DNA from: Azotosporobacter soli
GTDB lineage: Bacteria > Bacillota > Negativicutes > SG130
Assembly (NCBI RefSeq): GCF_030542965.1
Contig: NZ_JAUAOA010000009.1
Location: 1-64,000 of the forward strand
Reading direction: 5' to 3'
Length of the DNA stretch: 64,000 bases
The notes beneath the pieces are model-generated. The model made no database searches and had not been told where the DNA came from. It worked only from the letters and a program-made list of their open reading frames with translations. Position 1 is the stretch's first letter, and each line of letters starts with the position of its first letter. The position numbers were made by a program, and so were the translations under genes. Of the stretch, positions 41,149 to 50,312 are shown piece by piece.

Positions 41149-42582
41149 TTATCCTCCGTTACTATCTTTTCGTTCAAAGATAAATTTGTTACTGGCACAA
41201 GTTTCATTTTCGCACGGCGTACTCGCCGGATAATCGCCGTTAAAGCACGCATAACACATATCATTGTATTTCACATTTTTAACCGCTTGATACAAACCGT
41301 CCAGCGACAAATAATGCAGGGAATCGGCGCCAATCATTTGCCGAATCTCTTCCACCGATTTTGTCGCCGCAATCAGATCGCGACGCACCGAAGTATCGAT
41401 GCCGTAATAACAAGGATGCGCAATCGGCGGCGAACTCACGCACATATGTACTGCTTTCGCGCCGGCCTCTTTAAGCATGCGTACGATTTTTCCGCTTGTC
41501 GTACCGCGCACAATTGAATCGTCAACCATGATTACATTCTTGCCCTCAACGACAGCTTTCACGGCATTCAGCTTGATTTTGACGCTAAGATCACGCTTCT
41601 TCTGCTCCGGTTGAATAAATGTTCGACCGATATAACGATTTTTCATCAAGCCTTCGCCAAACGGAATTTTCGATTCACGGCTAAAACCAAGTGCTGCGGT
41701 CGTGCCCGAATCCGGCACGGAAATCACAATATCTGCTTCATATTTGCTCTCACGTGCCAATTGGCGTCCCATTTCAAACCGTGCTTGCTGAACGCTTTGC
41801 CCGTCGATCACGCTATCCGGTCGGGCAAAATAAATGTATTCGAATACACACAGCGCACGCCGCTTCGCTTCAGCAAAACGATGTGAACTCAGTCCGTTTT
41901 CATCGATGACTACCATTTCTCCCGGCTCAACATCGCGGACAAATTCAGCACCTACCGTATCGAGCGCGCATGACTCCGATGCGATAACCCAGCCTGCATT
42001 GAGTTTGCCGATGCATAACGGACGAAATCCATGCGGGTCGCGAACGCCAATCAGTTTCGTTTCTGTCATAACAACGAGGCAGTACGCCCCTTCAACTTCG
42101 CGCAAACTATCGACGACTTTTTCTTCTAATGACGCTTTGCGCGAACGTGCAATTAAATTAACGATAACTTCACTGTCAATCGAGGTCTGGAATACGCTTC
42201 CCTCCTCCTCCATCCGGCGACGAAGTTCCTTGGCATTGGTCAGGTTGCCGTTGTGCGCCAAACTGATGTGTCCGCCCGAATAGCGTACCATCAGCGGTTG
42301 CGTGTTCATCAGCAAGCTCGAACCGGTCGTCGAATAACGAACATGGCCAATCGAAATATACTGTCCGTCCATATGCGGCAATTGGTGGCGAAATACTTCG
42401 CCAACCAAGCCCATGCCCCGGTAAACATCCATCCATGCGCCGTCCGATATGGCAATTCCAGCACTTTCCTGTCCCCGGTGCTGCAGCGCATATAAACCCC
42501 AATAGCTATTTAGTGCGACATCATCTTCATGCGAATAGATGCCAAACACGCCACATTCTTCGCGGAACTTATCCGTTTCCAT
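41149..42582 (-). CDS. purF: Amidophosphoribosyltransferase
   Basis: A 477-residue first enzyme of purine synthesis, which transfers glutamine ammonia to PRPP. The nucleophile Cys10 (EECGVFGIY) follows a nine-residue propeptide that would be cleaved. The PRPP site is in [18 protein letters not shown] near 355. C-terminal Cys residues ([12 protein letters not shown]) mark the Bacillus-type enzyme with a [4Fe-4S] cluster. The ATG overlaps the purC stop (TAATG). Confidence 0.97.
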   Translation of the reverse strand: METDKFREECGVFGIYSHEDDVALNSYWGLYALQHRGQESAGIAISDGAWMDVYRGMGLVGEVFRHQLPHMDGQYISIGHVRYSTTGSSLLMNTQPLMVRYSGGHISLAHNGNLTNAKELRRRMEEEGSVFQTSIDSEVIVNLIARSRKASLEEKVVDSLREVEGAYCLVVMTETKLIGVRDPHGFRPLCIGKLNAGWVIASESCALDTVGAEFVRDVEPGEMVVIDENGLSSHRFAEAKRRALCVFEYIYFARPDSVIDGQSVQQARFEMGRQLARESKYEADIVISVPDSGTTAALGFSRESKIPFGEGLMKNRYIGRTFIQPEQKKRDLSVKIKLNAVKAVVEGKNVIMVDDSIVRGTTSGKIVRMLKEAGAKAVHMCVSSPPIAHPCYYGIDTSVRRDLIAATKSVEEIRQMIGADSLHYLSLDGLYQAVKNVKYNDMCYACFNGDYPASTPCENETCASNKFIFERKDSNGG

Positions 42583-43292
42583 TATGCACGCTCTCCCGTC
42601 AAGCGATAAAGCACTTCCTTGTATGCGTCCTCCACCTTTCCGAGGTCGCGGCGAAAGCGATCTTTATCCATTTTTTCTTTCGTAACACTATCCCAGAAGC
42701 GACAGGTATCCGGGGATATTTCGTCTCCCAGGATTACCTTTCCTTCATACACGCCAAATTCAAGTTTGAAATCAATCAGTTCCAGATTTTTCCCCTTTAG
42801 ATACTCCGACAAAATCGCATTGATTGCCAGCGCATAGTCTTCCATCGTCTTAACTTGTTCTTCTGTCGCCAATTTCATTGCCTTGATATGATATTGATTG
42901 ATCAGCGGATCACCCAATTCATCATTCTTATAGTACATTTCAACGATTGTTTCTGCCATCTTGGTTCCCTCTGCCAAGCCCAGACGTTTCGCCAGACTGC
43001 CTGCAGCAATATTTCTCACGACAACTTCAACCGGCAGAATCGTCAAAGCTTTAACGAGCATTTCACGGTCACTGACGCGACGGATGAAATGATGCGGAAT
43101 GCCTTTTTCGCCAAGCAGTTCAAAAAAGAAGCTGGCAATTTTATTGTTAAGCACGCCCTTACTGGCAATGGTTCCTTTCTTCTCACCATTGAATGCGGTC
43201 GCGTCATCCTTGAAATACACCATGACCTCATTCGCTTTTTCCGTAGTAAAAATCTTCTTTGCTTTTCCCTCATATAACATTTTGCTTTCCAT
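42582..43292 (-). CDS. purC: SAICAR synthetase
   Basis: A 236-residue ligase joining aspartate to CAIR. It shows [11 protein letters not shown], the loop [29 protein letters not shown] and the metal/substrate motif [14 protein letters not shown] near 190. AGGAGG lies 9 bases before the ATG. It sits between purE and purF. Confidence 0.97.
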   Translation of the reverse strand: MESKMLYEGKAKKIFTTEKANEVMVYFKDDATAFNGEKKGTIASKGVLNNKIASFFFELLGEKGIPHHFIRRVSDREMLVKALTILPVEVVVRNIAAGSLAKRLGLAEGTKMAETIVEMYYKNDELGDPLINQYHIKAMKLATEEQVKTMEDYALAINAILSEYLKGKNLELIDFKLEFGVYEGKVILGDEISPDTCRFWDSVTKEKMDKDRFRRDLGKVEDAYKEVLYRLTGERA

Positions 43293-43309
43293 TTTTCTTT
43301 TCCTCCTCG

Positions 43310-43795
43310 TTATAATTTAGCGGCTAAGCGCTGTTCTTTTTCTTCTACTTCTTTGGCCATTGCTGTTCTCATATCCGCCAAGGCTTTTACCAACTGTGGG
43401 TGAGCAGTCGCAAGAATTTGCAACGCAAAAATCGCTGCATTCTTCGCGCCATTGATCGCCATCGTCGCAACCGGAATGCCTGACGGCATTTGCACGATGC
43501 TCAAGAGTGCGTCCATGCCCTGCAATGCCGTTGCATTGACCGGAACTCCAATAACCGGCAATGTCGTATACGCTGCAATCACGCCCGGCAGATGCGCAGC
43601 CGCACCAGCGGCCGCAATAATGACCTCGACACCACGTTCACGCGCACCTGCTGCAAACGCATGCGCCTTGTCCGGAGTTCGATGGGCTGACGCTACGACA
43701 ACTTCACATTCCACTTCATAGCGCTTCAGAAGTTGCACTGCGCTTTCTAGAATCGGCCAATCAGAGTCACTTCCCATGATTATCGCCACTTTCAT
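43310..43795 (-). CDS. purE: N5-carboxyaminoimidazole ribonucleotide mutase
   Basis: A 161-residue class I/II PurE with [24 protein letters not shown] (catalytic His) and [12 protein letters not shown]. No purK is in the window; either it is elsewhere or this is a class II enzyme that carboxylates AIR with CO2 directly. ATG 43795 is preferred (SD AGGTGG 5 bases upstream) over GTG 43804. Confidence 0.95.
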   Translation of the reverse strand: MKVAIIMGSDSDWPILESAVQLLKRYEVECEVVVASAHRTPDKAHAFAAGARERGVEVIIAAAGAAAHLPGVIAAYTTLPVIGVPVNATALQGMDALLSIVQMPSGIPVATMAINGAKNAAIFALQILATAHPQLVKALADMRTAMAKEVEEKEQRLAAKL

Positions 43796-43821
43796 CTGTT
43801 CCACCTGCCTTTGTTAGTGTT

Positions 43822-43855
43822 AAACCCAGACATCTTTTTTATGATGTCTGGGTTT
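43822..43855 (-). terminator. Weak intercistronic hairpin between pbuG and purE
   Basis: A 13-bp perfect stem (43822-43834 and 43843-43855) with an A/T loop. On the minus strand only three U follow, so it should terminate poorly; it may protect the pbuG mRNA end or lower expression of pur genes relative to pbuG. Confidence 0.5.
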
Positions 43856-43873
43856 TATTTGCACTTTGTCCGG

Positions 43874-45244
43874 TTATTCGGCCAAGAAAACCAACCGTAC
43901 AATGACCAATGCCGCCAGGATATATACGACCCAATGCACTTCTTTTGATCGTCCGGTGAGGACTTTAAGCAGCGGGTACAAGACAAGACCAAACGAGATA
44001 CCATTTGCAATGCTGTACGTGAACGGCATCATGACGATTGTTAAAAAGGCCGGCAGCGCTTCGGTGAAATCGCTGAAATCAATATTGCGCACGCCTTCCA
44101 TCATCAAAGCACCGACAATGATCAGCGCTGGCGCAGTTGCCGCATCCGGAATCAGACCAACAAGCGGCGTAAAGAACAGAGCCACCAAAAACAGCAGGCC
44201 GCAGACAACGGCCGTAAGTCCGGTACGTCCGCCAGCCCCGACGCCAGCCGCACTTTCAACAAAAGCCGTAATCGTACTGGTTCCAAGGATTGCGCCCAAG
44301 CTCACGCCAGTGGCATCAACCGTCATCGCCTTACCAAGATTAGGAATGTTGCCGTCTTTATCCATCAAGCCAGCGCGACTAGTCGTACCGACTAAGGTTC
44401 CCATCGTGTCAAACAATTCAACAAAGGTAAAGGTGAAGATAATAGTCATCAAACCCATGTTAATTGCACCCATGATATCAAGTGCAAAGAACGCGTTACG
44501 GCTGAAGTCAGGTATTGCCACCGGAGTAAAACCAGCCGGAACATTGACAACGCCCATTGCAATACCGACTAACGTCGTCGTCAAAATTCCAATCAGCATC
44601 GAACCACGCACATTGCGAACCATTAAAACAGCCATAAGCAATAAACCAAATACTGCCAGTAAAACACCTTTGTCTACAAATTTTCCCATTTCAATAATCG
44701 TTTCAAAATACAGCGGCGTGCCATTACCATGGCCGGCCACGATTTTTTCCAGTGTCGGCGGAATCAACGACAATCGGATGCTCATCAGTCCGGATAGTTT
44801 GAGACCGATGATCGTAATGAACAGGCCAATCCCCACCGTAATCGCATGCTTCAACGAATGCGGCATACCTTCAACCAGCAACTGCCGTATCTTGGTTACC
44901 GTTAAAAGAATAAAAATAATGCCGGAAATAAAAACTGCCCCTAAGGCAACTTGCCAGGAAACACCCATGCCAATAACTACGGTAAATGCATAAAACGCAT
45001 TCAACCCCATCCCGGGCGCCAAAGCAATCGGATAGTTTACAAACAATCCCATCGCCATCGTTACCAGCGCAGAACCAAGCGCGGTCGCCAACAGCACTGC
45101 ATTCTTATCCATGCCTGCCGCACCAAGAATACTCGGATTTACGAACAGGATATACGCCATCGTCATAAATGTTGTAATGCCAGCCATAACTTCTGTTTGC
45201 ACATCTGTTTTTCGAACACTGAGTTGAAATAATTTTTCTAGCAT
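43874..45244 (-). CDS. pbuG: Guanine/hypoxanthine permease (NCS2, AzgA-type)
   Basis: A 456-residue inner-membrane purine:proton symporter with about 12-14 hydrophobic segments. Family marks of the AzgA branch are GITTFMTMAYILFVNP near residue 22, NYPIALAPGMGLNAFYAF, FTFTFVELFDTMGTLVG and the substrate-site region SAAGVGAGGRTGLTAVV. AAGGAG lies 7 bases before ATG. It is the first gene after the tandem purine riboswitch; uptake and synthesis of purines thus share one switch. Confidence 0.94.
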   Translation of the reverse strand: MLEKLFQLSVRKTDVQTEVMAGITTFMTMAYILFVNPSILGAAGMDKNAVLLATALGSALVTMAMGLFVNYPIALAPGMGLNAFYAFTVVIGMGVSWQVALGAVFISGIIFILLTVTKIRQLLVEGMPHSLKHAITVGIGLFITIIGLKLSGLMSIRLSLIPPTLEKIVAGHGNGTPLYFETIIEMGKFVDKGVLLAVFGLLLMAVLMVRNVRGSMLIGILTTTLVGIAMGVVNVPAGFTPVAIPDFSRNAFFALDIMGAINMGLMTIIFTFTFVELFDTMGTLVGTTSRAGLMDKDGNIPNLGKAMTVDATGVSLGAILGTSTITAFVESAAGVGAGGRTGLTAVVCGLLFLVALFFTPLVGLIPDAATAPALIIVGALMMEGVRNIDFSDFTEALPAFLTIVMMPFTYSIANGISFGLVLYPLLKVLTGRSKEVHWVVYILAALVIVRLVFLAE

Positions 45245-45330
45245 AAAGCCACTCCTTCGGTTTTCCTATATTTAAACTTTTATTGCTCTATTCATCCTCA
45301 TCTATTTTTACTGCTACCACTCACCTCCAA

Positions 45331-45394
45331 AATAAAAAAATCCGAACGGAAAGGTTTGCTGCAACATAAATTGAGCGAAACCTCCCCGTCCGGG
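45331..45394 (-). terminator. Terminator of the tandem purine riboswitch
   Basis: Minus-strand CCGGACGGGGAGGUUU (about 45393-45378) can pair with AAACCUUUCCGUUCGG (about 45357-45342) over 14-16 bp with G-U pairs, followed by AUUUUUUUAUU. Its 5' arm is the 3' end of the PRPP aptamer, so ligand-bound aptamer and terminator exclude each other. Confidence 0.85.
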
Positions 45395-45478
45395 TTTTTA
45401 TCCCATCGGTGTAGCATCAACAGACGCCTGCGCCACTCGGTCTCAGCCAGCACATCGCCGCGGAACCCTAGGCACACT
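45380..45478 (-). promoter_or_regulatory. ykkC subtype-2 riboswitch aptamer, PRPP type by context
   Basis: The minus strand has the ykkC core: CCUAGGGUUCCG (45472-45461), GCUGGCUGAGACCGAG in the middle, then ACACCGAUGGGAUAAAA and CCCGGACGGGGAGG at the 3' end (to about 45381). Subtype 2 includes ppGpp and PRPP sensors. Location directly after a guanine aptamer and before purine genes matches the described tandem guanine-PRPP arrangement, where PRPP binding disrupts the terminator and turns genes on. The ligand is inferred from context. Confidence 0.85.
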
Positions 45479-45480
45479 TT

Positions 45481-45550
45481 CACCCGTAGTCAGACAATTT
45501 ACGGTTGTCCGGTAGAAACGCTTGAGCCATATCCTCAAAATTATACGAGC
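45481..45550 (-). promoter_or_regulatory. Guanine riboswitch aptamer (purine class)
   Basis: The minus strand shows the purine-riboswitch core: CUCGUAUAAU, GGAUAUGG, GUUUCUACC, the L2/L3 hairpins with CCGUAAAUUG and the 3' GACUACGGG. Helix P1 pairs CUCGUA (45549-45544) with UACGGG (45488-45483). The discriminating position 74 is C (base 45489), which specifies guanine or hypoxanthine rather than adenine. It lies just 2-3 bases before the PRPP-type aptamer. Confidence 0.95.
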
Positions 45551-45576
45551 ATATTCAGTTGTCTTGGCACGTATTT

Positions 45577-45605
45577 ATTTTATCAGCCAAGTAAACAACT
45601 GTCAA
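45577..45605 (-). promoter_or_regulatory. Promoter of the purine operon
   Basis: Minus-strand TTGACA (45605-45600), 17 bases, TAAAAT (45582-45577); predicted start near 45570, about 20 bases before the guanine aptamer. Confidence 0.8.
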
Positions 45606-45668
45606 TTGCGAACTGAACTTTATTTCTTTTTTTTCTTTCATCGTTCGGCTTTTTGGCGGTTTTTCTTG

Positions 45669-46703
45669 TTACAATGCTAAAATTTCCAAGCCATACGTTA
45701 TTTTATCTTTTTCTTTTGACGAAACCTTGAAATGAGAGGCACCAAACAAGTCGGATAAAATATTAATCATGACAATCAAGCCGCCAAAGCGTGCATTGGA
45801 AAGCAAATAATTCTGCACTGTGCCGCCTTGAATACGAATCTCACACTCCACCTTGAGCATTTGTGTCATTTGGTATTCAAAACGCGACAAACGGCAGTCA
45901 AGCTGATGCTGATTTCCAAGCAAAAGCATCTGTTGTAATAATAACTGTACAGCAAAGACAGCACGCTGAGACAAATTCATTATACTAATTTCCGGCGTCT
46001 GACAACTCACACTCAAATTCGGATATTGGGGCAAAAACCGTTCTCCCAGTTCCTGCTCTAAGAGCTTTAGCGTTATATCATTGCTGCTTGTCGGTACGAT
46101 ATCCAAATACCCCATCATGCATTTTTGCAGCGCAAGCAGACGTTCTCTTTCAATTGCCGGATTTCCTCCTTCCAGCACCTGTGCAAATACCATTTTGTCG
46201 AGACGGCGAATCACATCGACGTCCTGCCTGAAAGCAGTCATCTTCTCTTCCATCGATTTCAACACTTTTTGATACGCTTGGTTCCGTTGCTCTAATGCTA
46301 ATTCCAGAGCAACTCTCTCTTTTTTCAAATTATAGTATTCCAGCGATTTCCGTACCGCCATCAGCAAGTCCTCATCCATTTTCCACGGTTTGGTAATGAA
46401 TTTATGGATATCCCCTTCATTTACCGTAGCCAGTACCTGTGTAATCTGCGTATAACCCGACAAGACTAATTTGATGATATCCGGATAGTTTTCTTTCACT
46501 TTTTTCAACAAGGTTAGTCCATCCATGCCTGGCATCCGCATATCGGTGACCATAACGCTCACTTCATGTTTGGCCAGTTGTTCTAACGCCTCTTGGCCGC
46601 TGCAAGCAAAGAGCGCGTCATAATCCTCATCAATGACAGCCCGGCGGATCGAGCTTAATATATTCACCTCATCATCAACGAACAATACGATATTCTTTGC
46701 CAT
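45669..46703 (-). CDS. Response regulator with degenerate kinase-like C-terminal region
   Basis: A 344-residue protein. The receiver domain (residues 1-120) has the acidic pocket VDDE, phospho-acceptor Asp in VMVTDMRMPGMDG (near 53) and Lys in FITKPWK. A coiled coil follows (about 125-165). The last 170 residues look like a helical dimer region plus a GHKL ATPase-like fold without readable N or G boxes, so it is probably a degenerate kinase or adaptor; this is a weak inference. AGGAGG precedes ATG 46703. The three-gene operon has no intact histidine kinase. Confidence 0.8.
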   Translation of the reverse strand: MAKNIVLFVDDEVNILSSIRRAVIDEDYDALFACSGQEALEQLAKHEVSVMVTDMRMPGMDGLTLLKKVKENYPDIIKLVLSGYTQITQVLATVNEGDIHKFITKPWKMDEDLLMAVRKSLEYYNLKKERVALELALEQRNQAYQKVLKSMEEKMTAFRQDVDVIRRLDKMVFAQVLEGGNPAIERERLLALQKCMMGYLDIVPTSSNDITLKLLEQELGERFLPQYPNLSVSCQTPEISIMNLSQRAVFAVQLLLQQMLLLGNQHQLDCRLSRFEYQMTQMLKVECEIRIQGGTVQNYLLSNARFGGLIVMINILSDLFGASHFKVSSKEKDKITYGLEILAL

Positions 46704-46714
46704 CTCCACCCCTC

Positions 46715-47893
46715 CTATCCGTCTTTTAACTGTTTCGCCAAAATTTCGCAGTCTTCCTTGGCAATACCAAGCGCCGCAAAAACCCCTTCCTCCAATTTAG
46801 CCTTCGAAGATGGCCGCACTTTTTTCCAGGAATAATAATTCGCCAGATGCGTCAAACATACCAATTCTCGATGAACGACCGGCGCGTTCAGAGGGTCATG
46901 CGAAAACAACGCCGCTTCGACAATCGGATACGGCAATTGCCACCAATTCAATAAATATGCGCCCAGTTCTTGATGCGACACGCCGAACGCTTCGCGCTCC
47001 AACGCTTCCAGACTCGGCATGCCTAGTTGCTCCGACTGCAGCATCACTTCGGCAAAACGCGCACCGAACTGTTTTGCAAGCAGTACCTTCCCAATATCAT
47101 GCAACAATCCCGCGCTTGCGCGATCATCAGGCATCTTCTTATGCAGTAATTCCTCGGACATCGTGAGCAACAGCCTATTTGCCATACTGGAATGACGCCA
47201 CAGAATCTCCCTGATCGAAGCCTGCACTTTGCCGCCATTTTTTTCATCAAAGATGCTGCTTGCCATCACAATGTTTTTTACGATGGAAAGTCCGAGAAAA
47301 GAAACCGCCTGTTGCGCCGAACCTGTTTTTACGCTGCAAAACGCCGAATTTGCCAACTGCAGCACTTTCGCCGCAATCGCCTGATCTCGATTAATTAGTC
47401 CGGCAATTTGTTTAATGTCGGCTTCTTCTTCAAGCATCGTGCACAATTGACGATAAATCCCCGGCAGGGTAGGAAGGTTGTCCATGCTCTCAATCCGGTC
47501 CAACAAACGGCGCTCACGCAATAGGTCTTGCAACTTAAAAATATGATCGACAATTTGCAGCAACATCTCATTGTCCCATGGTTTCAGCAAATACATTTTC
47601 GAAGATCCGTCCAACAGCGAACGGAATAGTTCCTGCTCTTGCGCATAACCACTTAGGATCAGACGCATCGTGTCCGGGTACTTTTCCTTTACTTTTAGCA
47701 AGAGTTGGTGTCCGCTCATGCTCGGCATCCGCATATCGCTCACCACGAGATCAACCTCATGCTGTTCAAGAAATTCCAATGCTTCCTTGCCGCTTTCCGC
47801 CAAATTAATTTCATAATCGCGTTCACGAAAAAGCCGGTATAACGAACGCAATATCGCCTGCTCATCATCGACAAACAATATTCGTCGCTTCAT
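46715..47893 (-). CDS. Response regulator with HDOD output domain
   Basis: A 392-residue protein. The receiver has VDDEQ at the start, Asp in LVVSDMRMPSMSG (near 52) and Lys in YLLKPWD. The C-terminal HDOD domain (about 140-360) has MDNLPTLPGIYRQL and an HD-like segment AGLLHDIGKVLLAKQFG, with SVAKAVQFANS-type AAKVLQLANSAFC. HDOD proteins act in signalling, often with c-di-GMP proteins; they have no proven catalysis. GAGGGGG lies 8 bases before ATG 47893. The gene ends 12 bases before the next REC gene. Confidence 0.87.
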   Translation of the reverse strand: MKRRILFVDDEQAILRSLYRLFRERDYEINLAESGKEALEFLEQHEVDLVVSDMRMPSMSGHQLLLKVKEKYPDTMRLILSGYAQEQELFRSLLDGSSKMYLLKPWDNEMLLQIVDHIFKLQDLLRERRLLDRIESMDNLPTLPGIYRQLCTMLEEEADIKQIAGLINRDQAIAAKVLQLANSAFCSVKTGSAQQAVSFLGLSIVKNIVMASSIFDEKNGGKVQASIREILWRHSSMANRLLLTMSEELLHKKMPDDRASAGLLHDIGKVLLAKQFGARFAEVMLQSEQLGMPSLEALEREAFGVSHQELGAYLLNWWQLPYPIVEAALFSHDPLNAPVVHRELVCLTHLANYYSWKKVRPSSKAKLEEGVFAALGIAKEDCEILAKQLKDG

Positions 47894-47921
47894 GCACCTC
47901 ACCCCCTCAGGCAACTTTGCA

Positions 47922-49472
47922 CTAATCCCGGAAACGATCTCTGATTCGCAAAAAATCATCCAACTTCTCTAGCAAACAGTCAACCACAGTTGGATCAAAA
48001 TGTACGCCGCGCTGTTCATTAAAATACTCCACAATTTCCTCTAACGTCCAGGCTTTTTTATAAATCCGTTCACAACCCAATGCATCAAAAACATCGGCCA
48101 CTGCTGTAATTCGCGCCGACAATTGAATATCTTTACCAGCCAGGCCGTGCGGATATCCTGACCCATCATATTTTTCGTGGTGTTCCAGCGCAATCACGCT
48201 TGCCAATTTAAAGAGCGGCAGTTCCGAGCCTTTCAGCATTTCATAGCCAATCAGCGCATGATTTTTCATCAATTCGAACTCTGTGGGAATTAATTTTTCC
48301 GGTTTTGCCAAAACAGCATCCGGAATGCCTATTTTCCCTATGTCATGCATCGGTGCCGCAAAACGATATAATTCGCTTTCTTCGTGCGATATGCCCATGC
48401 AACGTGCTAATAACGCAGCATATTCTCCAACCCGGCGCACATGATAACCCGTTTCGCGTGAGCGTGTCTCCGCCACTTCCATCAGTCGCATAAAGATGTC
48501 GCGCTGCGTATCATCCATTTCCGTATGCAAATTCAAATTGTCAAAGGCCGCCGAAACATTCAGGCAAAAGACTTCCAACAGCCGGCGGTCAACCTCGCTC
48601 ACCTTTTTTTGACACTCCAGATAAATGACATAGGCTGACATGTCCTGACTTTGCCAATACAGTACGACATATTCCTCCATAAAAAGGCTGTCTTCTTTCT
48701 GCATCGCACTTTGAATGCGTTCGGTGACATAGGAGGGAACATCACTTCCCAACGTGCGGCAAATCATATGCTCAAAATTCCCCGTCGCCGCTAAGATGAT
48801 AAAGGGATTGCCCTTTTGTGAAGCCGCGGCAAAACCGGTTGTTTTTAGATATAAACTACTTTTTCCTAAATACAGCATTGAAGTCAATTGGGTCAATACG
48901 CCACGGGCAAAATTCTGCATTGACTGCAGACGAAAAATTTCCGGCGAGGCTTGTACGATTTGTTCCAGTCCTTTTTTATTTTGTTCAATGATTTGCAAAT
49001 CACGATAGGAACGAAGTGCGCCGATTGTCGCAGTCTGTAATTTTTGCGCCGTCAATTCCGTCTTCTCTCGATAATCATTAATATCATAATCTATAATTAC
49101 GCTCGATTCCGGCGCTTTGCCCGGTTGGCCCGTGCGCAAAATGATACGAACCATTTTGTTGTTTAATTCATTTCTAATGTGACGAACCAACTGCAGACCC
49201 GCTTCGTCGTCTTCCATGACAACATCAAGCAGCAACATTGCTATGTCGAAATGCTGCGCTAAAAAATCTTTCGCTTCACTTGCCGAATACGCACTATGAA
49301 AGGACAAGCGTCGGCCTTCAAATTTCATGCCTTCTAAGACTAATTTCGTGACATTATGCACATCCTCTTCGTCATCTACGATGAGAATCTGCCAAGTCTC
49401 TTCTTTATCATTTACCCCCGCTGGCATCACTTCTTTTTCATCTGCAAAAACCAACAAATCTTGATTCTGCAT
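47922..49472 (-). CDS. Response regulator with DUF3369 and HD-GYP phosphodiesterase domains
   Basis: A 516-residue protein, first gene of the three-regulator operon. Receiver (about 25-150: LIVDDEED, LLLDVVMEDDEAG), a DUF3369 GAF-like sensor region (about 170-310), and an HD-GYP domain (about 325-510) with APMHDIGKIGIPD and EHHEKYDGSGYPHGL. It is expected to hydrolyse cyclic di-GMP when phosphorylated. The second of two adjacent ATGs (49472) has GGAGG 7 bases upstream. Confidence 0.9.
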   Translation of the reverse strand: MQNQDLLVFADEKEVMPAGVNDKEETWQILIVDDEEDVHNVTKLVLEGMKFEGRRLSFHSAYSASEAKDFLAQHFDIAMLLLDVVMEDDEAGLQLVRHIRNELNNKMVRIILRTGQPGKAPESSVIIDYDINDYREKTELTAQKLQTATIGALRSYRDLQIIEQNKKGLEQIVQASPEIFRLQSMQNFARGVLTQLTSMLYLGKSSLYLKTTGFAAASQKGNPFIILAATGNFEHMICRTLGSDVPSYVTERIQSAMQKEDSLFMEEYVVLYWQSQDMSAYVIYLECQKKVSEVDRRLLEVFCLNVSAAFDNLNLHTEMDDTQRDIFMRLMEVAETRSRETGYHVRRVGEYAALLARCMGISHEESELYRFAAPMHDIGKIGIPDAVLAKPEKLIPTEFELMKNHALIGYEMLKGSELPLFKLASVIALEHHEKYDGSGYPHGLAGKDIQLSARITAVADVFDALGCERIYKKAWTLEEIVEYFNEQRGVHFDPTVVDCLLEKLDDFLRIRDRFRD

Positions 49473-49574
49473 CATCAGCCCTCCCAACGGCAGTTCGCCT
49501 CGAACCGTCCGAACCTATTTACCAAAATGATTCGTTTTTCATTTGCAAAACCCTTTTTGCGCTAATGCATTTTA

Positions 49575-50192
49575 TCATTCAATCACGCTTGCCTTATCCG
49601 GTTCGTCATAAAAAGAAAACAATAATTCAATTTGCTGCTGCGTAATTCGGCGCAATGATAATTCCGGCAGCCCATCACGCTCAAAGAAGGCCGCGGCCTT
49701 CGTTTCCAAACCGCCACTGAGTTCTCCCCTTAGCCATTCACACCGGATGAAAATTTTATAAATATGATAAGGCGCCGGAGGATGGGCGTGTTTTTTCATG
49801 TCAAGCACCGCCAATAACCGCCCCGGTTTTACCGTCAGCCCAGCCTCTTCCGCTACTTCCTTTATCACATTTTCAACCGGAGAATATCCGACATCAGCCC
49901 AGCCACCCGGCAGCGACCAACAGTCATCCGATTCTTCCTGCACCAATAAGAGTTTCCCTTCATGAAAAATAACGCCGCGCACATCCACCTTCGGAGTCTG
50001 ATAACCGCTTTCGTTCGCAAACAGTTGCATGACTTTGTCCATATCCGTTTCCGTATAGTGTGCCATCATTTCAGCACTGATCGCTCTTATTTCGGCAAAC
50101 CGCTCCAGCTCGAACTTGTTTTTCGAATAATTCAGTCCCGCCTGCGCCAGTGCCTGTAATCGTTCGGCAAAATCAATCCATTTTTGCGTCAT
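49575..50192 (-). CDS. NUDIX hydrolase with NUDIX_N_2 N-terminal domain
   Basis: A 205-residue pyrophosphohydrolase. The N-terminal 65 residues match the helical domain seen before some ADP-ribose/nucleotide hydrolases (WIDFAERLQALAQAGLNYS). The Nudix box GWADVGYSPVENVIKEVAEE (about 94-113) is near consensus, but the first Glu position is Tyr and Arg is Lys, as usual for this subfamily. Likely substrates are ADP-ribose or nucleoside diphosphate-X. It is a separate gene between the regulators and guaA. Confidence 0.88.
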   Translation of the reverse strand: MTQKWIDFAERLQALAQAGLNYSKNKFELERFAEIRAISAEMMAHYTETDMDKVMQLFANESGYQTPKVDVRGVIFHEGKLLLVQEESDDCWSLPGGWADVGYSPVENVIKEVAEEAGLTVKPGRLLAVLDMKKHAHPPAPYHIYKIFIRCEWLRGELSGGLETKAAAFFERDGLPELSLRRITQQQIELLFSFYDEPDKASVIE

Positions 50193-50277
50193 GCCGCTTC
50201 CCCCTTTTCAAGATACTTCGCTCTTTTCGTCAACTTTACCTCTAGACGACAGCGAATATTTAGAATTTTCATTGCAT

Positions 50278-50309
50278 AGAAAAAGCACCGCTGTTGCGGT
50301 GCTTTTTCT
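50278..50309. terminator. Terminator of guaA
   Basis: A perfect 14-bp stem (50278-50291 and 50296-50309) with a 4-base loop and A5/T5 runs, immediately after the guaA stop. Confidence 0.85.
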
Positions 50310-50312
50310 ACT

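Noticed and set aside
43866-44993. Plus-strand open frame of 375 codons
   Set aside because: It is a shadow of pbuG; repeated Lys-Ser-Thr-Ile-Pro composition mirrors the membrane helices on the other strand.
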